From: Nocardiopsis eucommiae
Lineage (GTDB): Bacteria > Actinomycetota > Actinomycetes > Streptosporangiales > Streptosporangiaceae
DNA: 64,000 nucleotides
Assembly: GCA_018388625.1 (NCBI GenBank)
Contig: CP074402.1
Coordinates: forward strand, 4,712,001 to 4,776,000
Direction of reading: 5' to 3'
Part shown: piece by piece, positions 45,321 to 54,353 of the stretch
How the letters are laid out: each line of letters opens with the position of its first letter
Position numbering within the stretch: the first letter of the stretch is position 1
Made by a program: the position numbers and the translations under genes
The notes under the pieces: model-generated
What the model saw: only the letters and a program-made list of their open reading frames with translations
Told to the model about the DNA's origin: nothing
Databases searched by the model: none

Positions 45321-46809
45321 ATGGCGAAGCACGACCCTCGTTCCTCCTCTGCTGTGTCCGCCGGCCCCGCACGGTCCCCCTCGCACCCCGAGCTCCCCTC
45401 CGACGGCGCCCCGGTGTCGCATCGGCTCGACCGGCCACTGGTGAAGCTGGCCGCCGTCCTGTTGGTCGGTTCGATGGCCGCCCTGTTGGACACGACGATC
45501 GTCAACGTGGCGGTGGACCATCTCTCCCGCGCGCTGGACGCCCCGGTCTCCACCGCGCAGTGGGTGGCCAGCGCCTACCTGTTCTCCACCGCCGCCGTGA
45601 TCCCGGTGACCGGCTGGGCGATCGACCGCTACGGCCAACGGGCCACGTGGATCACCGCTCTCGTGCTCTTCGGGGTCGGGTCGCTGCTGTGCTCCGTCGC
45701 CTGGTCCATCGAGAGTCTGATCGTCTTCCGGGTGTTCACCGGTCTGGGCAGCGGCATGGTCCTGCCGCTCGTCATGACGATCCTGGTGCAGGCCGCCGGG
45801 CCCCAGCGCCTCGGCCGCGCGATCGGGCTGATCAGCGTGCCCATCCAGCTGGCGCCCGCGCTCGGCCCGGTGCTGGGCGGGATCGTGCTGGACACGCTGG
45901 GGTGGCGGTGGATCTTCGTGATCTCCGTTCCGTTCATCCTGCTCGCGATCGCCCTCGCCGTGCGCGGGGTGCCCAGGGGGAACCCCGCGCCACCGAACGG
46001 CTGGACGTGGTGGGGCTGCTCCTGCTCTCCCCCGGCATCGCGACCCTGCTGTACGGGCTGTCCGTGCTGGGGAGCTCGGCGCTGGCCCCGTTGTTCGTCG
46101 GCGCGGGGCTGGTGCTCATCGTCGGCTTCGTGGTGCACGCCCTGCGCGAGCGGCCGGGCGGCCCGCCGCCCGTGATCGACCTCCGCCTGTTCCGGAACCT
46201 GCTGTTCCGGCTGGGCGCGCTGCTCATGTTCGTGTTCGGGATCTGCGTGTGGGCGGGCATGTTCCTGCTGCCGCTCTTCTTCCAGCAGGTGCAGGGCACC
46301 TCCGCGATGACCGCCGGTCTGCTCATGGCGCCGATGGCCGCCGGGGTGGCCCTGGTGAACCTGTTCATGGGACCGGTCACGGACAGCGTCGGGCCGCGCT
46401 ACCTGGTGGTGGGCGGGCTGTTCGTGGGTGCGGCCGCCACCGCGCCGTTCGTCCTCGCCGGGCCGGACACCTCCCCGCCCTGTTGGCCGCCGCGATGTTC
46501 GTCCGGGGGCTGGGTCTGGGGGCGGCGATGGTGCCGATGCTGGCCACCGCGTATCGGGGCCTGCCCTCGGACCGGGTGCCCCGGGCGAGCAGCGCCCTGA
46601 ACGTCACCCAGCGGCTGGGCGCCGCCGTCGGCACCGCCGCCCTGGCGCTGTTGCTGGCGTCCCTGCTCGCCGACACCGTGCGGCCCGAGACCGCCTTCCA
46701 GGCCACCTTCGGGTGGATGACCGGCCTGACCGCCGCCGCGATGGTGCCCGCGATGTTCCTTCCCAGCACCCGCCCCGACCTCAGCGGCGGACCCCGCTCC
46801 GGCGCCTAG
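45321..46809 (+). CDS. DHA2-type MFS drug exporter (two frame breaks)
   Basis: About 497 residues with fourteen hydrophobic segments expected. The DHA2 signature LLDTTIVNVAVDHLSRAL is near residue 56, followed by QWVASAYLFSTAAVIPVTGW and FRVFTGLGSGMVLPLVM. Breaks near 45990 and 46480 are each fixed by one base. No ribosome-binding site precedes ATG 45321, and the candidate operator lies right before it, so leaderless translation is likely. Stop codons of this gene and the convergent DUF418 gene overlap in CCTAGG. The substrate is unknown; this group exports antibiotics and dyes. Confidence 0.88.
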
Positions 46810-47984
46810 GAGCCGTGTTCCTGGCCGACCTTCGGTGCAGCCCCCGCAGCGGGACCGTAGGTCACCCGTCGCACCAGGATCTCGAACGGCCCCCGTCGTC
46901 CGGCTCGGCGCATCCGGTCGGACAGGACGACGGTGGCCAGCCAGACCCCGGTGGCCAGCAGGGCGGTCGACGTCACGGTGAGGGTGCCGGACAGGTCGAG
47001 GAGGAACGGGGTGAACACCACGGCCCACACCGGTGACTGTGCGAGGTAGCAGGTCATGGAGCGCTGGCCCGCCGAGGCCAGGGCGGTCACCACCGGGCCC
47101 GGGTCCGGTCGGCGCTCGATCCGCAGCGCCACCAGCGCGATGAGCGCCGCGTAGCCGAACCCGCCCGCGACCCCGCTCGCCCCGTGGAGGGCTCCCAGAA
47201 CCGCCTGGTCCGACTCCGGGGGCACCGGGACCACGCCCGCGACGGCCAGCGCCAGCGGCTGCGCGCCCAGGACGGCGACCACCGGGCCCACCACGGCCGT
47301 GGCGACGAGGAGCCACCGGTGCCGCCCCTCCCGCTCCAGCATCCGGCGCCGCCCGGCCCACAGGCCGACCAGGAAGGGTGCCGCGAAGCCGATCGGCCCG
47401 AGCAGCGACACCAGTGCCACCGCCGCCGCGCGATCGGTGAGCATGGCGACCGGGTCGGGCGGCAGGAGCACCGGGTCCGGCCCTTCGGCGCCGAACACAC
47501 CGGCGTCCGGCAGTGACGTGAGCAGGAGGAACAGGGCGGCCACGGCCAGGAGCCAGCGGTCGCGCCAGAACACTGCGAAGGAGCCGACCAGCAGCAGGAC
47601 GCCGTACATCGCGAGGATGTCCCCCGCGTAGAACAGGAAACCGTCCACCACACCGACGACGACCAGGACGGCCGCCCGCCGCCACAGCAGCCTGCGGGCG
47701 GCGGGCCGGTCGCCGGTCGTGGCGCGGCCGACCAGGAGGGCGACGCCGTACCCGAAGAGCAGGCCGAACATCGGGAAGGCGCGCCCGTCCACGAAGGTCG
47801 CGATCGCCCAGGAGACCGCGCGGTCCACGGAGCCGCCGTCGAGCGGGAACCCGCCGAGGTGGGCGTCCCCGCGCAGGAAGTAGTGGGAGTTGGCCAGTGC
47901 GATGCACAGCAGCATCACGCCCCGGGCCAGGTCCGGTCCGAGCGCCCGTCCCCGGGCCGCCACCGGCCCTCGTGAACTGTCCAT
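46806..47984 (-). CDS. DUF418 membrane protein
   Basis: 392 residues with about ten membrane helices. ALGPDLARGVMLLCIALANS near the start and MFGLLFGYGVALLVGRA are typical of the acyltransferase-3-like YeiB/DUF418 group. The C-terminal DUF418 part includes SMTCYLAQSPVWAVVF. Function is unknown. No ribosome-binding site precedes ATG 47984 or the in-frame ATG 48002; TACTCT lies six bases from 48002, so a leaderless message from there is possible. Divergent from a TetR gene, suggesting local control. Confidence 0.82.
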   Translation of the reverse strand: MDSSRGPVAARGRALGPDLARGVMLLCIALANSHYFLRGDAHLGGFPLDGGSVDRAVSWAIATFVDGRAFPMFGLLFGYGVALLVGRATTGDRPAARRLLWRRAAVLVVVGVVDGFLFYAGDILAMYGVLLLVGSFAVFWRDRWLLAVAALFLLLTSLPDAGVFGAEGPDPVLLPPDPVAMLTDRAAAVALVSLLGPIGFAAPFLVGLWAGRRRMLEREGRHRWLLVATAVVGPVVAVLGAQPLALAVAGVVPVPPESDQAVLGALHGASGVAGGFGYAALIALVALRIERRPDPGPVVTALASAGQRSMTCYLAQSPVWAVVFTPFLLDLSGTLTVTSTALLATGVWLATVVLSDRMRRAGRRGPFEILVRRVTYGPAAGAAPKVGQEHGS

Positions 47985-48021
47985 GCGGTCAGCGTACGGC
48001 ATTAATAGAGTAGGCACTACA

Positions 48022-48041
48022 ACAATAAGGCGCTTAACTGT
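48022..48041. promoter_or_regulatory. Imperfect palindrome between DUF418 and tetR
   Basis: ACAATAAGGC and GCTTAACTGT are complementary at seven of ten positions. The site is AT-rich and centred between divergent genes. Confidence 0.3.
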
Positions 48042-48081
48042 GCCAGGGACCAGACGCCCCCGACGAACGGAGAAGTCGCTC

Positions 48082-48684
48082 ATGCGGACGGTCAATCCCG
48101 AGAAGCACGCGGCGCGCCGGGCCGCGATCCTCGGTGCGGCGGCCGAGGTGTTCGCCGAACGGGGGTACGACGGCGCCACCACGGCGGCGGTCTGCACACG
48201 GGCCGGCGTGGGTTCGGGCACCCTGTTCCACTACTTCCCGGACAAGCGCACCATGTTCCTGGCGATCGTCACGGACGACCTCGACACGGTCACGACGGGT
48301 CTGGAACGGATCGACCGCACCGATCCCGCGCGGGCGCTGGACGGGGCCCTCGACCTCCTCACGGCGGACCTGGGCGACCCGATCGCTCCCGGCCTGGCCG
48401 CGGCCATGATCCAGCTGGCCCAGCGCGACGCGGAGTTCGGCGCCACGGTCGTGGCCAAGGACGAGAGCACCCGGGCCACCCTCGCGGAGATCGTCGCGGC
48501 GGGACGGGAGTCGGGTGTCTTCGAGTCCGCCGTCGACCCCCGACGCGCGGCGCGCTGGATCGTCGCGCTGACCGACGCCGGGTACCTGATCAGTGACGAC
48601 GAGGAGTTCGACCCGGCCGAGGACGGCGCGGAGCTGCGCCGGATCGTCGCGGCCTACCTGGGGCGCCGGGCCGGAACCGACTGA
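48082..48684 (+). CDS. TetR-family regulator
   Basis: 200 residues with a clear N-terminal helix-turn-helix (EVFAERGYDGATTAAVCTRA and GVGSGTLFHYFPDKRTM). The C-terminal helical domain contains TRATLAEIVAAGRESGVFES. GGAGAAG lies eight bases before ATG 48082. It is divergent from the DUF418 gene and ends 28 bases before the convergent dprE2 stop. Confidence 0.88.
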   Translation: MRTVNPEKHAARRAAILGAAAEVFAERGYDGATTAAVCTRAGVGSGTLFHYFPDKRTMFLAIVTDDLDTVTTGLERIDRTDPARALDGALDLLTADLGDPIAPGLAAAMIQLAQRDAEFGATVVAKDESTRATLAEIVAAGRESGVFESAVDPRRAARWIVALTDAGYLISDDEEFDPAEDGAELRRIVAAYLGRRAGTD

Positions 48685-48711
48685 CCGCCCCGGCCCGCGC
48701 TCCGCCGCCCG

Positions 48712-49463
48712 CTAACGGCTGAGGCGGCGCCAGAGGGGCGGGGCACCAGCCGCAGGCCGGTGAACAGCGGCCGGAGCACGCGCGGAGCCCACACCGTGGC
48801 GGCGCTTCCGCGCAGGCCCCGCGACACCGACTCCGCCACCTGGGCCGGTGTGGCAGGGAAGGGCGCCGGGTCCACGTGCCGCGACATCCGGGTGGCCACG
48901 TAGCCCGGCCGCACCACCAGGACCCGGGCACCGGAACCGTGCAGGGCGTCGGCCAGCCCTTGGGCGAAACCGTCGAGCCCCGCCTTGGCGGAGCCGTACA
49001 CGAAGTTGGCCCGACGCACCCGGACCCCGGCCACCGACGAGAGCACCACGAGGGTCCCGTGGCCCTGCTCGCGCAGCCGGGCGGCGACGGCCAGGCCCAC
49101 GCTGACGTGCCCGGTGTAGTTCACCGCGCCCGCACGGGCGGCGGAGAGCGGGTCCGCCTCGTACGCCGACTGGTCGCCCAGCACCCCGAAGGCGTCCACC
49201 ACCACGTCCAGGTCCCCCACCAGCTCCACGGCGGCGGCCACCGTGCCGACGTGGGTGTCGGGGGCCTCGGCGTCGAACTCCAGGGAGTGCGCGGTGGCGC
49301 CCAGCGAACCGAACACCTCCGGTGGCTCGGCCACCCCGCCACGGGCGGCCAGCACCACCTCGCTGGCCCCTTCGCGGACCAGCCGTTCCACGACGGCGAG
49401 GCCGATCTCGCTGCGGCCGCCGAGCAGCAGGACGGTACGTACGCTTCCCAGCGAGTCACGCAT
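48712..49463 (-). CDS. dprE2: Decaprenylphosphoryl-2-keto-D-erythro-pentose reductase DprE2 (one frame break)
   Basis: Short-chain dehydrogenase of about 250 residues that, with NAD(P)H, reduces the keto intermediate made by DprE1 to decaprenylphosphoryl-arabinose. The nucleotide motif is VLLLGGRSEIGLAVVERL (GxxSxIG type), followed by DAFGVLG, VVLSSVAGVRVRRANFVYG (catalytic Ser; Tyr of YGSAKAG) and VLVVRPGYVATRM. The last residues (LVPRPLWRRLSR) need one base near 48735 and end at TAG 48712. It lies 45 bases after dprE1 on the same strand. Gene order supports the assignment. Confidence 0.85.
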
Positions 49464-49508
49464 GGGCGGGTCCTTCCGGGGACGGTTGGCGCTTCGGGCG
49501 CTGAGTGG

Positions 49509-50865
49509 TCAGACGAGTCGCAGGCGGCGGGCTAGGTCCGAGACGAGCACGCCGTCCGGATCCACGCGGGCGCGGGTGGCCCGCCACGCGGGGAGGTCGG
49601 GATACATGGCGTGCACGGTGTCCGGCCGGGCCCGGCTGTCCTTGGCCAGGTACACGCGCCCGCCCGCCGCGAGGACGCGCTCGTCGAACCCGTCCAGCAG
49701 GCGCGCGAGTCCGGGGAGTTCGGCGGGCAGGTCCAGGGCCAGGGTCCAGCCCGGACGGGGGAACGAGAGCGGCCCGGGGGTGGGTGCGCCCATCCGTTTG
49801 AGGACGGCCAGGAACGACGGCGCGCCCGCACGGGACAGGCCCTCCGCCACGGCGCGCAGGGTGTCCTCCTCCCCGAAGGGCACGACGAACTGGTACTGCA
49901 CGAACCCGCGCGGCCCGTACATCCGGTTCCAGCCCTCCACCGCGTCCAGGGGTGGAAGAACCCGCCGAGCGGTTGGGCCCGGCCCCGCTCCCGTAGGGGC
50001 GCGGCGCGGTGGTAGGCGGCGTTGAAGGCGCCCACCGTCCACCGGTTGAGGAGCCTCGGCGGCGCCCAGGGCGGTGCCGCCAGCGGGGTCCCGGTCCGGT
50101 GCCGGAGGGGTCGCGGCGCTGCGGCGCGGGCAGGTCTGCGCGGAGGGCGTGGTGGGCGCGGGTCAGCACGCCGCGCCCGAGGGAACCGTCCCGGGCCAGG
50201 AGGTCCACCCAGCACACCGTGTACCGGTAGGCGTGGTCGGAGCGCGCCATGAGGTCCAGGGTGGAGTCGAGGTCCGGGGTGCGGTCGGTGTCCACCCGGG
50301 CGTAGGCGGTCTCCACCGGGTGCACGCCGAGGGTCGCCTCGGTGATCACCCCGGTCAGGCCCATCCCCCCGACGGTGGCCCAGAACAGGTCCGGGTCCGG
50401 GCCGTCGGGACCGAGGCGGTGCGCCTCCCCTGTGGGGGTGAGCAGGGTCAGGGAGCGCACGTGCGCACCCAGGGAGGAGTCCGCGTGGTGGTTCTTGCCG
50501 TGCACGTCGGCCGCGATCGCCCCGCCGAGGGTGACGTGCCGGGTCCCGGGTGTGACGGGGACGAAGTACCCGCGGCCCAGCAGGTGCGCGATGATCCGCC
50601 CCATGCTGGTCCCGGCGGGCGCGGTGAGCTCCCGCCGCTCCGTGTCCAGGTGCGGCGGTCCGGTGAGTTCGGAGCAGTCCAGCACGGTCCCGCCCGCGGC
50701 CTGTGCGGCGTCCCCGTAGGACCGGCCCAGCCCCCGGGCGAGGGCGCCGCGCGGCCCGGCCCCGGCGAGCATCCGGGCGGCCTGTGCGGCGGTGCGGGGG
50801 CGCACCACGTGCGCGGCGGTGGGGGCGGTGCGGCCCCAGCCGGTGAGGAGGGTCGGGCGGCTCAC
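49509..50865 (-). CDS. dprE1: Decaprenylphosphoryl-D-ribose oxidase DprE1 (two frame breaks)
   Basis: FAD oxidoreductase of about 453 residues, VAO family. It oxidises the 2'-hydroxyl of decaprenylphosphoryl-ribose. N-terminal motifs are LARGLGRSYGDAAQAAGGT and IAADVHGKNHHADSSLG, the FAD-binding His-rich loop typical of DprE1, then VGGMGLTGVITEATL. The C-terminal part includes YGPRGFVQYQFVVPF and GRVYLAKDSRA. Breaks near 50090 and 49950 are each fixed by one base. GTG 50865 overlaps the ubiA stop by four bases, so translation is coupled. In mycobacteria this enzyme is the benzothiazinone target. Confidence 0.88.
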
Positions 50866-51770
50866 AGGTAGATCCCCAGTCCGACCAGGAGGGCGAGGGT
50901 GACGAGGGCGAGCTGGAGCGGACGGTCCCGCAGTGCGATCTCCTCGGGTTCCTCGCCCGCGCCCCGGTCCACGAGAAGGTTGTAGCGCAGCACGAACATG
51001 ATGAACGGAACGATACTGACCGCGTGGAACACGGACTGTGGTCCGCCGCCCTGTTCCAGGGCCCAGAGGCAGTAGGTGACGATCATGGCACCGGAGGCCA
51101 TGACGCGCATGTGGGACAGGTAGGCGGGCGTGTAGCCGAGCAGCGCCGTGCGCGTGGGGTGCGCGGTGCTCCCCTCCTCGGTACCGGGGATCGGCGTGTC
51201 CCCCTCGCGGGCCGTGACGCGCAGCTCCGCCTCGCGCTTGCCGACCACCACCAGCAGCGCGGCGAGCGCCACCACGATGACGAACCACGAGGTCAACGGC
51301 ACTCCGACCACGATCCCGCCCGCCATGGCGCGCAGCATGTGGCAGGAGGCGACCGCGACCAGGTCGCAGACGACGACGTCCTTGAGCCAGAGGGTGTAGG
51401 CCAGGGTGAGCAGGACGTATCCGACGAGTACCAGGGTGAGGTGCGCGTTCCCCAGGGCCAGTGAGGCCAGCGGCGCCACGGTCACGAACAGCGCGCCGAC
51501 GGTCAACGCGAGCGGGGCCGGGAGGTCTCCGGAGGCGACCGGCCGGTACCGCTTGCGGGGGTGCTCGCGGTCGCGCGCCGCGTCCCGGACGTCGTTGAGC
51601 AGGTAGGTGCCGCTGGCGGCCAGGCAGAAGAGGGCGAAGGCGACCCCGCAGAGCAGCAGGGTACGCGGGTCACCGAGCGCTCCGGCGGTGGCCGGCGCGG
51701 CGAACACCAGCAGGTTCTTCAGCCACTGGCGGGGGCGGCAGGCCCGGACGAGGGCGGCGGTGCGGTGCAT
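50862..51770 (-). CDS. ubiA: Decaprenyl-phosphate phosphoribosyltransferase (UbiA family)
   Basis: Membrane prenyl-transferase of 302 residues with about nine helices. Signature Asp motifs are YLLNDVRDAARDREHPRKRY (about residues 58-77) and LWLKDVVVCDLVAVA. Together with DprE1 and DprE2 downstream, this supports transfer of phosphoribose to decaprenyl phosphate, the first committed DPA step, as in the M. tuberculosis homologue Rv3806c. The ATG at 51770 follows AGGAGG. An operon with dprE1 is shown by the four-base overlap. Confidence 0.88.
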   Translation of the reverse strand: MHRTAALVRACRPRQWLKNLLVFAAPATAGALGDPRTLLLCGVAFALFCLAASGTYLLNDVRDAARDREHPRKRYRPVASGDLPAPLALTVGALFVTVAPLASLALGNAHLTLVLVGYVLLTLAYTLWLKDVVVCDLVAVASCHMLRAMAGGIVVGVPLTSWFVIVVALAALLVVVGKREAELRVTAREGDTPIPGTEEGSTAHPTRTALLGYTPAYLSHMRVMASGAMIVTYCLWALEQGGGPQSVFHAVSIVPFIMFVLRYNLLVDRGAGEEPEEIALRDRPLQLALVTLALLVGLGIYL

Positions 51771-51961
51771 GCGCGCCCCCTCCTGGTGATCGCGAAGAGT
51801 GTGGCGGCCGGACCGCCCGCGGGGGAGGGGCGGTCCGGCCGGTGGTGCCTGCGGTGCGGCCACGAGCGCGGCCGTCACGGTGCGGGACCGAGGGCGCCGG
51901 GGTCAGGCGGCGCGGGGTCGGCTTGCCGGGGGTGTCGGGGGTGAGCGTTCCCGTGGGGGTG

Positions 51962-52882
51962 TCAGCCGTGGTTCTCGGTGCGGCGGCCGGTGACCAGCAG
52001 GACGACCGCGATGCCGACGAACCCGGCGCCGAGCACCAGCGCGCCGAGGGGCAGCGTGGTGTGCAGCAGCGGCAGGACGGTGCGGGCCTGCTCGGAGTTC
52101 TCGATCGCGGCGGCGCGGGTGGCGTCGTCGAACCGGAGCTCACCGCTGAGCAGGGTGAGGACCTCCTCGCCGTCGACGACGACGGTGCGGTGGTGCTCCT
52201 CGCTCATGTCGATGGGGGAACCGCTGACCGGCTCGATCCAGTAGGTCCGGACGATGGAGAAGGTCTCGTCGCCGACCACGTCGCCGTCGCCCTCCAGCCC
52301 GGCGACCGAACGCGGGAGCTCGCGCTCGTCGATGACGGTCGGCTCGACGGTCTGGACGAACTTGTAGGCCTCGACGCCGTCGACCTCCTCGACGCCCTCG
52401 AACTCCATGGGAACGACTTCCTGGACGGTGGTCTCGAAGAAGTCGTGGTCACGCTGCTCGGTGAAGAAGGGGAACTTCCACCCCTGCCCGGACTGCTGGA
52501 CGGCCTCGTCGTTGATCATGGCGTCGCAGCAGTCGACGAGCTCACCGGTGACGCGGTCGTGCCCGGCGCGGCGGTTCGTGGAGCTGATGCCGAAGTCGGT
52601 CTCGGCGTCCTTGATCCACGTGAACTGGTCCCACACCACCACGTCGTCGGTGCTGGAGGCCACGTCGGCCCGGATGGTCGAGTGCGCCTCCACGTCGGCG
52701 TCCTCGACGAGCTCGACGTCCTCGATGTTGAAGTAGGTGATCTCTCCGACGTTGACGGTGGGGTTGTAGTAGTCCAGTGGAGTCTTCATCAGGGAACTGG
52801 ACATCCACGTGCGCATCATGGGTGCCAAGGCGAGACAGAAGACCCCCAGCGCGATGAGAACAACCGCAACGGTACGGCGCAT
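51962..52882 (-). CDS. DUF3068 membrane-anchored exported protein
   Basis: 306 residues. One helix at the N-terminus (VAVVLIALGVFCLALAPMM) and one at the C-terminus (LGALVLGAGFVGIAVVLLV) flank a large outer domain, the usual DUF3068 layout. The middle has LVDCCDAMINDEAV with adjacent Cys. AGGAGGG lies before ATG 52882. It is 190 bases upstream of ubiA on the same strand and may belong to the same envelope unit. Function is unknown; some relatives are annotated PorA-like without proof. Confidence 0.82.
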   Translation of the reverse strand: MRRTVAVVLIALGVFCLALAPMMRTWMSSSLMKTPLDYYNPTVNVGEITYFNIEDVELVEDADVEAHSTIRADVASSTDDVVVWDQFTWIKDAETDFGISSTNRRAGHDRVTGELVDCCDAMINDEAVQQSGQGWKFPFFTEQRDHDFFETTVQEVVPMEFEGVEEVDGVEAYKFVQTVEPTVIDERELPRSVAGLEGDGDVVGDETFSIVRTYWIEPVSGSPIDMSEEHHRTVVVDGEEVLTLLSGELRFDDATRAAAIENSEQARTVLPLLHTTLPLGALVLGAGFVGIAVVLLVTGRRTENHG

Positions 52883-52988
52883 GTGCCCTCCTGGGCGGAT
52901 GAGAGTCAAGAGCTGGAACTAGGTTCAGTTCCGGGTAGAGTACTGCCCAGTAGTGAACGACGTCACCTGGGCGTGTCTGAATTTTTAT

Positions 52989-53011
52989 AACACGTTCTAG
53001 TAGAACGCGTT
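52989..53011. promoter_or_regulatory. Inverted repeat AACACGTTCT-AGT-AGAACGCGTT
   Basis: Ten-base arms with one mismatch, in an AT-rich patch between DUF3068 and the divergent acyltransferase gene. The half-site TAGAACGTGT resembles sites of KstR-like TetR regulators, but that is only a resemblance. It probably controls one or both envelope genes. Confidence 0.5.
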
Positions 53012-53039
53012 TCGGCTCCCTCCCGTTCTGGAAGGCCCC

Positions 53040-54347
53040 ATGGCGCCCATCTCCTCCGCGCCCGAGGACCCCACCTCCGGCAGCGCCCGAACCACCACCG
53101 CCGACCCCGCGCTCCTGCTGCCGCAGGTGAGCGGCCGGCACCACGCCCTCGACGGGGTCCGCGGGCTGGCCTGCCTCATGGTGCTGGTGGTCCACGTGTC
53201 GACGGAGACCGGTGACGCCCTGGCCCCCGGGCCCGTCGGAGCCCTCCTCAGCGCCTCGGCCATGGCGGTGCCGCTGTTCTTCGCCCTGTCCGGCGTGCTG
53301 CTATACCGCCCCTGGGCCCGGGCCGCGCTGGACGGCACACGAGGGCCGAACACCCGCGCCTACCTGTGGCGACGCGTCATGCGCGTCTTCCCCGCCTACT
53401 GGGTGGTGGCGGCCGTGGCCCTCGTGCTGTACGCGGGCGACCACCTGACCTCGGTCCGGCACTGGGCCGAGGTGCTCACCCTCACCTTCCCCTTCAACAC
53501 CAGCCCGCACTGGGCCGGTCCGGGCCCCGAGGGGCTCGGCCAGATGTGGAGCCTGTCGGTCGAGGTGGCCTTCTACCTCACCCTCCCGCTCTTCGCGGTC
53601 TTCCTCGGCCTGTGGGCCCGGGGCGGGGCGACCGTGGACGCGCGCGGGCGCAGGATCATCGGCGGACTGGTCGTGATCACGGTGCTGTCGTACCTGGCGC
53701 TGGTCCCGCAGTACTTCCCGGAGCCCCGCGAGCTCATGCACTCCTGGCTGCCGCGCTGCATGGGCATGTTCGCGGTCGGGATGGCGCTGGCGACCCTCTC
53801 CGAGTGGGCCTGGCGGGAGAGCGGCCCGGACGGCCCGGTCCGCCGGTTCTGCCGGACCGTCGGCACCTCACCCGGGCTGTGCTGGGCGGTCGCCGCCACG
53901 TTCTACGTCCTGGAGGCCACGCCCGCCGCCGGGGGCCGGTTCTTCGAGCCCGGCAACCTGTGGGTGTCGGTCATCGAGTCGACCACCAGCATCGGTTTCG
54001 CGTTCTTCGTCATCGCGCCGGTGGCTCTCGCCCCGCCCGCGCCCGAGGGCCCGCGCCGACGGCTGCGCGCGCTCGCCACGTGGACCGACGGGGCCTGGCT
54101 CGACGGGTTGATGCGTCATCCCGTCATGGTGTTCTTCGCGCCGATCAGCTACGGGGTGTTCCTGTGGCAGTTCGTCGTGCTGTACCTGTGGCGCGACTTC
54201 ACCGGGCAGGACGTCTTCACCGGGTCGTTCTGGCTGGACATCGTCCCGGTACTGATCGGCAGCGTGCTGTTGGGCAAGCTCACCTACCACTTGGTCGAGG
54301 AACCCAGTCGCCGCTGGTCACGGCGGTTCTTCACCACGAGGCGCTGA
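53040..54347 (+). CDS. Acyltransferase family 3 (OafA-like) membrane protein
   Basis: 435 residues with about eleven helices. The hallmark HHALDGVRGLACLMVLVVHV at residues 34-53 contains the family's Asp-Arg and catalytic His. WSLSVEVAFYLTLPLFAVF is the second signature. Likely O-acylates a cell-surface glycan or lipid. GGAAGG lies upstream of ATG 53040. It is convergent with the GT-C-like gene, with six bases between stops, and divergent from DUF3068. Confidence 0.88.
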   Translation: MAPISSAPEDPTSGSARTTTADPALLLPQVSGRHHALDGVRGLACLMVLVVHVSTETGDALAPGPVGALLSASAMAVPLFFALSGVLLYRPWARAALDGTRGPNTRAYLWRRVMRVFPAYWVVAAVALVLYAGDHLTSVRHWAEVLTLTFPFNTSPHWAGPGPEGLGQMWSLSVEVAFYLTLPLFAVFLGLWARGGATVDARGRRIIGGLVVITVLSYLALVPQYFPEPRELMHSWLPRCMGMFAVGMALATLSEWAWRESGPDGPVRRFCRTVGTSPGLCWAVAATFYVLEATPAAGGRFFEPGNLWVSVIESTTSIGFAFFVIAPVALAPPAPEGPRRRLRALATWTDGAWLDGLMRHPVMVFFAPISYGVFLWQFVVLYLWRDFTGQDVFTGSFWLDIVPVLIGSVLLGKLTYHLVEEPSRRWSRRFFTTRR

Positions 54348-54353
54348 GGGCGC

